A stretch of DNA of 64,000 nt, taken from NCBI GenBank assembly GCA_036927565.1, contig JAYESD010000008.1, forward strand, positions 123,469,498-123,533,497. The letters run 5' to 3'. This DNA is from Tuctoria greenei (taxonomy: Eukaryota; Streptophyta; Magnoliopsida; Poales; Poaceae). The notes beneath the pieces are model-generated. The model saw only the letters and a list, made by a program, of their open reading frames with translations. It was not told the origin of the DNA and made no database searches. Positions 23,626 through 34,948 of the stretch are shown here, in pieces (position 1 is the stretch's first letter; every line of letters begins with the position of its first letter). The position numbers were made by a program, and so were the translations under genes.

Positions 23626-25087
23626 TGAAAGCATCTAGGCCCCCATAAGGTATGGTTTTGGTGATTAATGACAACCGTTGGATATCACTAATAAGTTGTG
23701 GATGCAAGATCTCTCATATAACTCATCACACTTAATGGACTCTATATTTATATCATCTACTGCTCATTGGATACAATTGGAGACCCCTCAACAAACTATT
23801 TTACGAGGTCAACCGATTTTTATGAAGACTGAAAGGAAAAACATATATGTCAAAATTATTCCATAAAAATTGACAGCACACGAGACTTAGTCGTCATCAG
23901 AAGAACATTTCAAACCAATGTCTAAGAGGTCACTGGGACAAATTCCAAAAGAATCACTTAGAACAACTCAAAATAGACAAAATCAACTCACCGGATCATC
24001 CAATGTATCGAGAAAAGACTACATCGGTTGAGTTGGCTCTGCAGCAGAAAGAGACCTCAGTCTTGGGTATACACCGGATCATCCAATGTGGAAGCGTGTG
24101 TTACATCAGTCGATCATTCTAATAAGCAATTTCCTTGGACCAAGAAACACCGGACCATCCGATGTAAAAATATGCCACATCGGTTGCTCACTCCAGTAAG
24201 CATTATTTCTAGACCATCCTGGACCAAGTGTCACCGGATTATCCGATGTACAGGTGTATACAACATCGGTCGATCAACGGTCATATCTGACACAGTGACC
24301 TCCGCTAATTTGTATTCGACCAATGATAGCTGAAGGGAGAACATCGGATCATCCGGTGTTTGCAGAACAGTGATGTTATCCTACTTTTCCAACAGCTATC
24401 TCGTGTAAGATGGCTATTTATACCCTTTCAACCAGTCATTTCGATAAGTCTTGATGCCCAGAGCTACTCTACACATTATCAGGCATTCAAGACGTTGAGC
24501 AACCACTTCCACATCATTTACACTACTTGTACACCACGACATAGGCTAGAACTTACTAGAGATGATGCTTGTGTGCTTCCATTCTTGGTGATTAGAGTCT
24601 CTAGTCTAGTGAGAGTTGTAAGGGAGTGTCTCTTGGTGATTGCATTCACTGTGTATCAGTCGGTGATTGGAGAGATCCTTCCGGAGCTTGCCAAGTCGGT
24701 TGTGGAAGCCCGGAAGAACAAACTTGTACAAGGCTTGAGCTCCACCTTGCCGGAGATGGCGAACAGAGTCTTTTAGTGAGATCCCTGGTCTTGGTGACTT
24801 ATGAGTGGCTACACCCTTTGGCGGGTGCCACAACGTGGATGTAGGAAGGTCTTGATGATCTTGCCGAGCCACGGGATAAATCACCGTGTCTTCGTGTCTT
24901 CTCGGGAGTTTGCATACTCTTCCTTTCCCGTTATACTTATGCATTTCATATACCGCAAACTTATTATTCACTTGAATGCATAGGTTGTTTGCATAGGGAA
25001 TTGGGCTTTTAGTAGTTGAGTTTTTATTTCTTTAGTTTGTAAAAAGAAGCCCAATTCACCCCCCCTCTTGGGCATTCGATCCTTACA
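23626..25087 (+). repeat. 3' LTR of copia-2
   Basis: The 1462-bp LTR is the partner of 13184-14645, with the same ends and the same palindromes. It has a better TATA box (CTATTTATA, about 24414-24422) than the 5' copy. It is followed by the AGGTT duplication. Confidence 0.95.
24415..24422 (+). promoter_or_regulatory. TATA box, 3' LTR of copia-2
   Basis: TATTTATA lies downstream of the palindrome group, in the position shared with the related solo LTR (about 47140). In a 3' LTR it could drive read-out into flanking DNA. Confidence 0.5.
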
Positions 25088-25929
25088 AGGTTCTATAATA
25101 ATGAGATATGTTTATGATGAAACAGTCATATAAGCTATACCTTCAACATACATGGACTCCACAATCAAACAAGAAACGCTTTGCCCAAGTATATGTATAA
25201 GTAGAGACTAAAGATACTATCTTTATTATGCATAAAGTCACAAATACAAGAAAGAATACATGAGCCATACCTTTCCCAATGTAGGATTGCGAAGAGAGAG
25301 ACTCCCTACTCCTTTCCTAATTTGGACTTCGGACTAGAGACTCTTCTGTCTACAAACTAACTCCTCTAAGACTATGGATGATAGTGTACACAATAGAGAT
25401 GAAGCTCAAGTGGTGTGTGTTGAAGTGAGGGGTAGGGGGTCCTATTTATACTAGTGTTGAGGTTGGTTCCCGCCACAAAAAGCGCGCGAATCAGTCACCA
25501 TTGACTCCAGGAAGCCAGGAGGAGCCAACACGTGGAGGCTGACCGAGTTTGGTGCAGAGACTAGGTCGGCCGACCCCCTGGTTCGGCTGACCTGGTCATT
25601 GCACCATTTCTCGTGTGCTTTCTCAAGGTGGCTGCCAGGTGGGTCCCATTGATGTATATGGGTGATACACCATTGGATCTCCTTGGATACTTCTGTTTGT
25701 GGGCCATTTGATCCATGGGATGCCACGTGTCGTCGCCTGATTGGCTGGAATGATATTTTATTTGATTGGTCCCTCTACATTTCCTCATTTCCTGCATAAA
25801 ATGCTGCATACACATATTTCTCCAAGTCCAAGTGGAATTGGGTTAGATATAAATGTGATGTGTGCGACAAATCCTTCACATAATCGAGTTGAATTGACGG
25901 ATGAAATTGGTATATAACAGCCGTCAACA
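25088..25929 (-). repeat. Athila-like 3' LTR, right piece
   Basis: Resumes the LTR interrupted at 13183 and ends GCCGTCAACA. It starts with the AGGTT duplication. It contains a TATA box (TATTTATA on plus, 25443-25450; TATAAATA on the coding strand) and a GTCGGCCGACC-type palindrome region near 25564-25594. A purine tract (minus strand GCTTGGGGGAGTT) follows at about 25930-25943. Confidence 0.9.
25443..25450 (-). promoter_or_regulatory. TATA box, Athila-like LTR (3' copy)
   Basis: TATAAATA on the minus strand is conserved in both LTR copies (25443 and 32913), at the same distance from the GGCCGA palindrome region. Confidence 0.6.
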
Positions 25930-27296
25930 AACTCCCCCAAGCTTATCCTTTGCTCATCCGGAGCAAAGTCAAGACTTTAGGTTAATGATCAGGAGTTGAT
26001 ACAATGTCTTATTTTCAAAAGTATCTAATGCACAACAAGATACTCTACCTAGTATTGCAGAAATTGGCTATGATACCCTACCTTTCTTAAGTTATCATGG
26101 GGCTTATGCTTTTTCATATTCATGAGTAGTTGAAAGGTAGAATAGCAATTGGAGCAAACATAGTCTAGAAATCAAGTTCCACTTAAATCCCGAAGAATTC
26201 AATTTAGATATTAAGTACCTCAATTTGATTCTCTAAGTCACTCCTTTGTGGATAGTGGAAATATTTCCTCACCAAAGCATTGTGCCTCTACTATTCCTAC
26301 TCATTGAATATGGCTTGTATGTGGAGCTTGGTAAGGAAAGTAAGTAGGCATATTTGCATCACATATATTGCTCAGTCAAAAGAGTAAGCCTTAGGAGAAT
26401 TCAAATCAAAACTTTTTTATTCAAGACTAGTGCATGTGTGATAGAGTGGAAGTGGATGTGGATACTTGAGATAACTCCTTTTTGGTAAAATCTCTCTTTC
26501 TTTTGCAGGGATGAAACATGGCTACTTTTCTTTTCTCTTTTTTTTTCTCATGCTTATGATGTAAGCATGCCTTTTTTTTTGATTTTCTTTTTGTAGACAT
26601 GTCTTCTACTCCCTTACTTTGCAATGAATTTTGAAGAGAGTGCTAATCATGAATAGCATGGAGTTTCTCTTTTTGTTGTGGTATGGTGGGTATGATGGAC
26701 GTTTTGCTTCCTTCTAGTGTAGAAGTATAGCATGTGCAAGTGAAGTCTTGAATTAAAAAAGAGTTGAATGATTTCTCACATAGGTCTATACTAGTTTGAC
26801 TAGACTCAATGTGAAAGCAAATAGCATATGCATAAGGTTTTGTCTATGCATAAACATCATATGGCTTTGTTAGGTATTTCCAATCAATTGAGGAAAACTT
26901 AAATCTTTTTAGAATTTCTCCGTAAATCTAAGTTTTACTTTCAAACTAGGACTAGCAGCCCTATTACCAATTCCAGTCTTGCAACAACCTAGAATTAGAT
27001 TAAGCTTTTGCTACCCACAACTTCCAAATTAAGGTAAAAGTATTTCAAACCAATGAAAGCCATATTCGGAGAGTAGCAAGTTGTAAACTAGAGACTTAGG
27101 AAAATAAAACCGAGCAACTATTCATCATTTAATCTATGTGAATTCTAAATCATTCTTACCGCACATCTTTATTTGATGAAAGCAAATCTAACCTTTTTTA
27201 AAAAAAAAATGCAAGGTGGATGATGGATGGAAAATAAATATGCAAGGAATGTGATACATGTTACCTCAAGTGGGTGTCCTCCCCCAAGCTTGTTCT
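25930..27296. other. Athila-like 3' non-coding region
   Basis: AT-rich DNA lies between the 3' LTR and the second ORF. Poly-T runs occur at about 26533-26590. I see no gene, only the polypurine tract beside the LTR. Confidence 0.6.
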
Positions 27297-28811
27297 TCAA
27301 CTACCTCCGTGATAAGGGTTAAACCCTTGATGACGGAAGTACGCTGCAAGATCGGCTTGTTGTTGTTGTAGCGCCGTGTTGAAGTTGGTAAATTGAGCAT
27401 CCATGTGTTGTTGCCAATCTTGGGTACCTTGAACATGCTCTTGGAGTGTGCTGTAGATGTCACCCGTTCTCACTTCAAGTTCTCCCATACATCTAGTGAG
27501 GTCCGTCATTCCTTGGCTATAGTCATGATGACTTCTAGCCGAAAAGGAACGACGTCCTCTCATGGACGTTGGGGGCAAGCTGCTAGAGCTTGAAGTGGAT
27601 AAGGGTGGATCCCTTTGCCATTCTTGCCAAGATGATCCCCCAGTTTCATACGTCAGAGGTTGAGTCCATCCGGGTGCATAACCCTCTGGGTTCTCTTCCT
27701 CTTGGTATTCATGGACCGGAGAGATTATCGGTGGCATGCCTGTGGCTGCAGCCCTCGCACGATTCCTTGTTAACCTGCCACAGACATTACTTCTTCTTGC
27801 TTCCTCAATGAGAAGAAGATTAATGGTTAGCCTCCGGCATTTGTACAAATGAAAATCCGGGTTAGGTAACCAAATTTCATTGACAAAGCCGGGATAGAAA
27901 AATATTAAGGAGACATCATGATCATGCTTAAGGGTATGTCCTTGCACTAAATAGTCCTCATCAATTAATTCTCTTTCAGTTTCAATATGTTCAAATGAAG
28001 AGTATTTAAGTGCTCCTACCCTATCAGCAATATGAGTAATTAATGAAGTGCATTCAATTGGTCCTGATTTTGAAATGTAATCTAACCATTGTGTCATCAT
28101 GGCTTTGACTGGAGCAACTTTTATCATTTTAGTCATGGCAAACAAAATTTTCAATTCATCATCTCGCACAACCCTAACATCTCCTCTAGGGAACATAGTC
28201 ATAGCCACCGATCTATGCATGAAGCGTAAGGTAGGGTTTTGGATGTGGCTATTCCTAGGAGCCCTACATGTGACCTCACTGGTTGGCTCATGCCAAAAAC
28301 TTTGTTTGTTAAACTTAGGCTAATTGTCTAAATCTAGCAAACACTGTTTATGTAAACCTAGGATGCTACCTAATTCTTTCCATAGGATGTTGTATTCTTT
28401 ATGAAATAATCTAAAAGCAATACCATCAAATCCTATTCTTAGCGTGCAAAGGAATTAGATAGTGAGAAGGCGTGAACCTTTCTCCTCTATGTGAGCAAAG
28501 TCATCAAATCCAATTGCATGCCAAATGGAAATAAATTCGGAGTCCATACCTATTTTGGAGATCAAATGTGGATCGTAAGCCTTGGTGTGGCAGAACTCAC
28601 GATCTTGGAGAAGCCTGTGTGCTTGATCTTCAACTTCGCTTCGTATGTCGAGGTCGTTGTCATAAAGAAGTTGGTGTGGGTTGCTTCTCTCTTCCATGGG
28701 AGTGTCCACACACACACTTCTCCTCCTTGGGCTTGTACCCATGGAAGAGAGGCGTGCACTAGAACCTTCACCATGGCTTGAGCTTGTAGCATCCTTCCTC
28801 TTTCCAAACAA
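27297..28811 (-). pseudogene. Athila ORF-1-like protein in the post-pol position
   Basis: The minus-strand reading starts at ATG 28811 (MFGKRKDATSSSHGEGSSA) and runs to about 27297, with stops near 28453 and 28318. The body (SHIQNPTLRFMHRSVAMTMF...RVGALKYSSFEH) resembles the Athila ORF-1 family of plant retroelements. The C-terminus (27297-27620) is Ser-rich then Gln-rich, with a short amphipathic region (LEVRTGDIYSTLQEHVQGTQ) that may form a coiled coil. No signal peptide or transmembrane helix is evident, so an envelope role is not supported. It follows directly on protease because RT and integrase are deleted. Biochemical function unknown. Confidence 0.72.
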
Positions 28812-29669
28812 CCTCTTAATGTCTTTTTGAGTTCAACAAGCAAGAACAAAACAAGGTGAGAAAAATCCGAAAAGAAGCGATGTTTGGAAAACAAAACTCT
28901 CAACGAATTTTCTCCTCTTGAAAGCTTGAGTGTAAAATGCAAATGCAAACAAAAGAAAATATTTTTGGGGATGGATTTGAGCAAGAGTGTTGCAATTAAG
29001 AGCAAGAAAAAATAGGTGAGCTAGATAGTGACTTGGAGAGGCGTAAAATGATGTGGTGTGTGAAGAGAGGTGCTCCTCACGGCCACAATTTATAGGGTGC
29101 ACCATCCAACAGTCACTTGGGGTTCAAAATGTAGCCGTTGGAGGAAGGGGAGCCAATTTGGCTCCACTCCCTGTTCGGCCGACCAGGGGGTTCGGCCGAC
29201 CTGACAGGTGGCCCCCCTGGTTCCCCTTTTGGCAAGTGGCTCCCCAACGGCTATAAAGTTAGCACGTTGGTGAAATGCCACATGTGCAGCTCAGAAAAAA
29301 ATTGTTTTTCAAATAAAAACCTTTTTTCAAATCCAATAAAAAATTTCTTTTGAAAACAAGAAATAAAAATTATAGCTGAGAATATAAGATTCTCAACTTG
29401 CTATGGAAAATCAAATATGCAATGGGAAGAATCCAAATGGGGTGGAAAAAAAAGAAAGAAAAATAAAGTGGGATAGCTACCAATTTAACCTATTGGCATA
29501 GGTCTCACCACCGTCCGATGAGATGGACATTCCTCCGTCTTCATTTCACATCCGGGCTTGGAGGGATGGGCTCGGACAGCTTGTCTTTCTTCTTCCGCCA
29601 TTCCTTCTTTGGCGGCTTGGTAGACTTGGGCCTTTGGGAAGGTCCAGACGATTCTATCGCCTTTGGATA
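28812..29669. other. non-coding stretch replacing RT/integrase, with promoter-like region
   Basis: Only about 860 bases separate the protease reading from the second ORF, where RT, RNase H and integrase should lie; none is detectable. The stretch contains a TATA-like site and a GGCCGACC repeat shared with the LTRs. Confidence 0.6.
29087..29094 (-). promoter_or_regulatory. possible internal TATA box upstream of the Athila ORF-1-like gene
   Basis: TATAAATT on the minus strand lies about 275 bases upstream of the ATG at 28811. The adjacent 29175-29206 carries GGCCGACC-type palindromes like those beside the LTR TATA box. This suggests a separate promoter for the second gene; it is inference. Confidence 0.45.
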
Positions 29670-31463
29670 TCAGCGTGGTCGAAACGACGGATTCTCCTCG
29701 TGGATTAATCTTCTCACAAATGCAATGAGTGAGTCCACCTTTGGAGGTGTGACTTCGACCTCTCTGATGTGTTTATCATTTGGCCCATACTTGATTGGGA
29801 TCATGGAGCATTGCTCTAATCTTGCCCGAAAGTTAAACTTTTCCTCCTTGCCATTGATATCAAAGTGGATTTCTCCAGCTCCCACATCTATGTGAGCTTT
29901 TGCAGTGCTGAGGAATGGGCGCCCAAGAATGAGTGGTGTATCCTTCTCGGTGTCCATGTCTAGCACTACAAAATCCACGGGTATGAAGCAGTTCCGAATC
30001 TTCACCGGGACGTCTTCCGCAATACCCACTTGATAACAGACTGAAGAATTAGCCAGTTGTAGCTGCATTGGTGTTGGAGTCAGTTCTGTGAAGTTCAGCT
30101 GGTCGAACACAACCTTGGGCTTCATACTGACACTTGCTCCCAGATCACAAAGTGCCTTGTCAAAGTGGTGAGCCCCAATCGAGCTTGAAATGGCAAGACA
30201 TCCGGGGTCCTTCTGCCAGTTGCTCTCTCATACGGAAATCATGTTGACATTTTCCGCCAGAGGTTCTGGCTGGCCTGGCACCTTGCCATTCTCCATCGGA
30301 GGAATAGCAGCTGCCAGCTAAGCCAACCGAGTCTCGAGCATCTTGTTGAAGCTCAGTTGATTCTTGAAGGCTGAGGATAGTTCTTCCATCTTTGCATTAA
30401 TATTCTCTAGGGTCTTGTTATTAGCTGACAGGTTCTTGGATAGGGCATTGTTGATCTTGAGCTGGCTAATGGCAAGTTCTCTCAAGTTAGGCTAATTTCC
30501 AGGGTTTCCATTGTTGTTGTACCCTCCTTGAAAGAATGGACGTTGTTGACCCCACCCTTGACCTCCTGGACGATAGCCATTGTTGTTGAAATTTACGTTG
30601 TTGGCGAGGTATAAGGCATCCTAACGAGTTTCTGGGAAATCTTTGCCCATATGACCCATGGTGCCACAGACTTCGCATGTGATGTGAGAGTCTAGGGCAT
30701 CGTCATTGCCAGACACTTCACCACTGGCTTGTCCATCAATTTTCTTCATTAGGAGGTCCAGTTTTGCAGTGATCATGTCCACCTCCTTTAAGGTGTGCAT
30801 GCCTCGCTGTCGGGTATGGATACGCTCATCGTTCCATCCCATGTTGGACACCATCTTCTCAATAAGATCTTTAGCTTTTGGCACCGTCAATGAGAACAAG
30901 GCTCCTCCAGCAGCAGCATCCAAATGGTCACGAGCTGATGGGATCAGCCCGTTATATAAATTTTGAATAAGGATCCAGTCATCCATCCCATGGTGGAGAC
31001 AGGCTAGGATGTACTCCTGAAGAATTTCCCATGCCTCGGGAATAGATTCCTTGGGCTCTTGCTGAAAGCTGGAAATCCTTCCACGTAGGGCATTGGTTTT
31101 TCCCAACGAGAAGAATTTGACGAGGAATGTCGTAGGACACTTCTCCCAAGTGTCTACAGCACTTCGGTTCGCGTAGAACCACTGTTTCGCTCTCCCAAGG
31201 AGAGAGAACGGGAACAGTTTCAGACGTACCGCATCCGGAGACACGTCCTTGATCTTAAAAGTGTTGCAGATCTTGAGGAATTGTTGCAGGTGAGCACTTG
31301 CATCCTCGTTAGCCTTCCCACAGAATGGGTTGGCTTGCACCATAGTGATAAAGCCAGTTTTGATCTCGAAGTTCACATCTCCCGTGTTAACAGTGGGCCC
31401 AATAGGCACATTGTTAGCAGAGGGAGCTGAGAACTCACGAAGGGTCTTCTGAGCCATTGGCAT
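29670..31463 (-). pseudogene. Athila-like gag and protease
   Basis: ATG at 31463 begins gag (MPMAQKTLREFSAPSANNVP). The capsid-like retrotransposon gag region follows (HLQQFLKICNTFKIKDVSPD...LKLFPFSLLGRAKQWF), then a knuckle-like CEVCGTMGHMGKDF near 30640-30690 that lacks the final Cys. Downstream readings in the same gene include a Gly/Asn-rich linker and a helical segment, with stops near 30617, 30494, 30319 and 30229. The aspartic protease is recognised by DLGASVS (about 30131-30152) and ILGRPFLSTAKAHIDV. The reading ends in the 29670 region without entering RT. Family assignment to the Athila branch rests on gag, the DLGA protease motif and the Asp-tRNA primer site. Confidence 0.85.
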
Positions 31464-31709
31464 TTGGATTGTTGGTGCAGAAATGTTGGCTTGCCTTGCC
31501 GCTCAAATCTTTTGAGGAGTAACGACACGGGGTTGGTCTCTTAGAAGAGATTCGGGATCTTCAACAAAGTTTTCCGGCAGACGGAAACTAGACATACACT
31601 ACCTTGTTTTCACATTAAAAACGTGAAAACAAAGAATGGCTATCCTACTAAAATCCTACACAGGGTTCTATCCTATTCACCCAGTCATGTTATATATCTA
31701 TTTGCCTTC

Positions 31710-31725
31710 CCTGGCAACGGCGCCA
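31710..31725 (-). other. primer binding site, Asp-tRNA type
   Basis: The minus strand reads TGGCGCCGTTGCCAGG, eight bases from the LTR end, matching the tRNA-Asp type used by many Athila/Tat elements. It fixes the element's orientation. Confidence 0.85.
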
Positions 31726-31733
31726 GAAATGCT

Positions 31734-33406
31734 TGTTGACGACTCCTAAGATATACTAACAGATCATCCCCGGCAATGGCGCTAGAAATGCTTGTTGGTA
31801 TTTCTTATGCACCATTAACTAAACATCTCCAACTGATGTGTCAGAAATGCTTGTTAATGGTTCTATTGGATCACAGAGTGAATTCCGCAAGCGCACGGAG
31901 GTATCATTTTAGCATTTCCCCTTAAGAGTATTCCCAAGGGTGTCATTTATTTGATCCTAAAGGAAGGCAGTGAAGAGATATAACAATCATCAAGTGGAAA
32001 GGGTAGAAAGGTCTAGGTAAGAATCTAGTAAGGATGGATAAAATAATAGTGGAGGTAGTGTGACACACACAAAAGCTTTCAAGTCTAAGGGGGGTAAGAG
32101 GATCCTTAGAGGTTAGTTAAGGTTGAGAGTTATGGAGGTACTCCTACTATGCTCTATTGTACATATACATAGTCTAAACTAATTATCCATAAGCTAGATC
32201 AACAGTGAATACTTATGCTATGTGGTTCAACACATCGGGTACAGGCTTACCCCTAGCAATACTAGGGCGACTCCCGCCAAGAGCCTGTGGCATAGCCGAA
32301 CGTGGAGGATTACAAAGGACAGATAGGGCTATCACCACCTACTGCCTACCTCTTCAATTCGTGGTCTACGAGACATCCAATGCTACTTAGCTATCCTAGC
32401 ACCATGCTAGCATATTAAGTAATTACCTTAAGAGCCTAGGCACAATCCATCCTAAGGCAATGAATTGAATCATCATTGAACCAATGTTGATACACAACAT
32501 AATTATCCATACTAACCTAGTTATGTTATAATTAACTAGACTATAGTGGGGGTCTATAGGTTCTATGATAATGAGATATGTTCATGATGAAACAGTCATA
32601 GAAGCTATACCTTCCACATACATGGACTTCACAATCAAACAAGAAACGCTTTGGCCAAGTATATGTATAAGTAGAGACTAAAGATACTATATTTATTCTG
32701 CATAAAGTCACAAATACAAGAAAGAATACATGAGCCATACCTTTCCCAATGTAGGATTGGGAAGAGAGAGACTCCTTACTCCTTTCCCAATTTGGACTAG
32801 GGACTAGAGACTCTGCTCTCTACAACCTAACTCCTCTAAGACTATGTATGATAGTGTATACAATAGAGATGAAGCTCAAGTGGTGTGTGTTGAAGTGAGG
32901 GGTAGGGGGTCCTATTTATACTAGTGTTGAGGTTGGTTCCCGCCACCAAAAGCACGCGAATCAGTCACCACTGACTCCAGGGAGCCGGGAGGAGCCAACA
33001 CGTGGAGGCTGACCGAGTTTGCTGTAGAGACCAGGTCGGCCAACCCCCTGGTTTGGCCGACCTGGTCATTGCACCGTTTCTCGTGTGCTTTCTCTAGGTG
33101 GCTGCCAGGTGGGTCCCATTGATGTATATGGGTGATACACCATTGGATCTCCTCGGATACTTCTGTTTGTGGGCCATTTGATCCATGGGATGCCACGTGT
33201 CGTTGCCTGATTGGCTGGAATGATATTTTATAGGATTGGTCCGTCTACATTTCCTCATTTCCTGCATAAAATGCTACATACGCATATTTCGCCAAGTCCA
33301 TGTGGAATTGGGTTAGATAGAAAGGTGATGTGTGCAAGAAATGACAAATCCTTCACATAATCGAGTTAAATTGATGGATGAAATTGGTATATAACAGCCG
33401 TCAACA
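31734..33406 (-). repeat. Athila-like 5' LTR (complete)
   Basis: The 1673-bp LTR begins TGTTGACGACTCC and ends GCCGTCAACA on the plus strand. It matches the two pieces 12361-13183 and 25088-25929 along their whole length. It has a TATA box at 32913-32920 and a GGCCGACC palindrome region near 33034-33065. Confidence 0.93.
32913..32920 (-). promoter_or_regulatory. TATA box, Athila-like LTR (5' copy)
   Basis: TATAAATA on the minus strand is conserved with the other LTR copy. A start site about 30 bases downstream would give a transcript running into the primer site and gag. Confidence 0.6.
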
Positions 33407-34470
33407 ACGACTTCAGTCTTTTGGCTCGGGGCGGGGGCAGGACCACCCTCGAAAGCTCCAGGGATCACCAACCCGGTGGTCGGATGCCTTTCCACCTCAA
33501 TAAGGTCGTCAAGCGCCGGCGTACTCCTCTGTAGCTCCTTGCTGAACTGCGCCTCCATGTTCAAGGGGACGAAGGCTGCTGGCGAAGCCAAGTCATCGCC
33601 GTTGACATTAATCTCATGCTGAAATTTCTTCAAATGAAAATCCAAGGATTCATCATCCAAGTTGGATTTTAGACTGATTTCAATCCGGTCTTCATCCATC
33701 ACGCTATTGATGGCCCACGCGAGCTTCTTCCTCTTCTTCAACGGAGCCCACCTGTTGATCAGGAAGTTGCACAAGACCATCTCGGGGGTCACTCCACCTT
33801 CCACGCACTCACAGATCCTGGTCAAGACAGGGTTGAAGGCATTTGACAGTACCGGAACTACACTCTAAGCGTCAGTGTAAACAATGGGGAGACCTTCGGG
33901 TAGCTCCAATTTTTTGTGTTCCTTTGCCGTGACGATGATCCAATCCTTCTTCCAGTCGTCCCATTTGTCGGAAGGAAACGACTTCAAGTATTTGTAGGGG
34001 CAGTTCTTGCACTTCACAAAATAATAAAAGCCAAGGAACTCGGACCTCTTTCTTGTGGTGTGGATGGTGAAGAAGGTACGGAAAAGCTCAACGTAGGGGG
34101 GAATACCCACCCACATCTCGCAGAAGTGGACGAATGTTGCCACGAGAAGAAGAGAGTGGGGGCCAAGGTGGTACAACTGCAGACCATAAAAGTCTAGCAG
34201 CATCAAGAGAAAAGAATATAAAGGTAGAATGAATCCACCATGGCGTACGCTGTGAAGTACACCATATCGCCATTGTGCTCCTTCTTGAATGGGAGCTTGC
34301 CGACGCAGACTAAATGATTGAAGGAGTTACTGGACCACCCCATATAGGTCCGGACCTTCTTCACATCATCATCGCTCTTGAGGCGGCTTTTGGGGAGACC
34401 CAACTCCATCGTGGCAAAGTGGAGCAAAGGATGGAAAGTTAGGCGGAGTTTGGGAGGCTCTGAGCACAAA
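33407..34470 (-). pseudogene. Tat antisense gene, N-terminal part (putative gypsy-type transposon domain)
   Basis: The minus reading begins around 34470. The part 33865-34206 (FYGLQLYHLGPHSLLLVATF...FPSDKWDDWKKDW) resembles the 'putative gypsy type transposon' (Transposase_28-like) domain common in grass genomes. A frameshift near 34200 and a TAG near 33864 interrupt it. The segment 33407-33825 (RINRWAPLKKRKK-like basic patch, then acidic and Pro-rich) runs in frame to SQKTEVV at 33407. The nested Athila-like element starts there; the reading continues at 12360 with FGKGKGKEP. The gene lies opposite to pol. It could regulate sense RNA or encode an accessory protein; neither is shown. Confidence 0.75.
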
Positions 34471-34948
34471 GATGATCAACGGCATAAAGAGTCCTCAAAC
34501 CGTGCGCACTTTCCTTCTTAAGTAAGCCTCCACGACGCTTGGATGGAAACTGTAGAGAGATCGAATGCACTTTTCAAAAATCTACCCCGATAATGACGAG
34601 TGGGCCTGAGGCCACCCAAACGAAGTGATCGAGGTCCTTACCCAAGGCCAACCGTTGCCATGATGGGCGACGGGAAACCCAAAGTCGGCACTCTGACAAG
34701 GCACACGGAACCGATACAGTTTTCGTATTGGGAACCGGTGACCTTCAATTGCGTGAGATCCGCACTCAAAGATCTCATCTGCCATATTCATAACAAGCCA
34801 CGCGTCGAAGGTTCACTCTCGGACCATCACTCTATCGGCACATCAGAGGACTTTTTGAAAATCAAAGCGCGGGAATCGAGAATGGCCCCATCTCCAGCAG
34901 AACAACTTAACCCAAAGGGTTTCTCCCAGAGGTGGGCCCGGGGGACAC
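34471..34948. other. Tat 3' non-coding region with polypurine tract
   Basis: No gene is seen. The sequence ends in a purine/G-rich stretch (about 34928-34946, AGAGGTGGGCCCGGGGGAC) directly before the 3' LTR, consistent with a plus-strand primer. Confidence 0.6.

Larger units (their letters stand above)
13184..25087 (+). mobile_element. complete Sirevirus-like Ty1/copia element with extra 3' ORF (copia-2)
   Basis: This 11,904-bp element has two 1462-bp LTRs (TGAAAGC...CTTACA), a Met-tRNA primer site, gag, pol, an extra ORF between pol and the 3' LTR, and a polypurine tract. It is flanked by the perfect duplication AGGTT (13179-13183 and 25088-25092). By eye I count roughly 45 LTR differences in the first ~800 aligned bases, so it is not a recent insertion. 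Two zinc knuckles in gag, a large 3' extra ORF and palindromic repeats are Sirevirus hallmarks. The coding regions carry stops, a pol deletion and an altered RT motif. Confidence 0.93.
12361..33406 (-). mobile_element. Athila-like gypsy element, RT/integrase deleted, with nested Sirevirus
   Basis: It is bounded by LTRs with inverted ends TGTTGACGGC and GCCGTCAACA (left copy mutated to TATTGACGGC). Minus-strand order is 5' LTR 31734-33406, Asp-tRNA-type primer site, gag-protease, then an Athila ORF-1-like gene, purine tract and 3' LTR. The 3' LTR is split by the element at 13184-25087. Reverse transcriptase and integrase are missing, so it could move only with help from a relative. Flanks are AAAAC and ACGAC, an imperfect 5-bp duplication (3 of 5 match). 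The host reading of the Tat antisense gene rejoins when it is removed. Confidence 0.85.
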
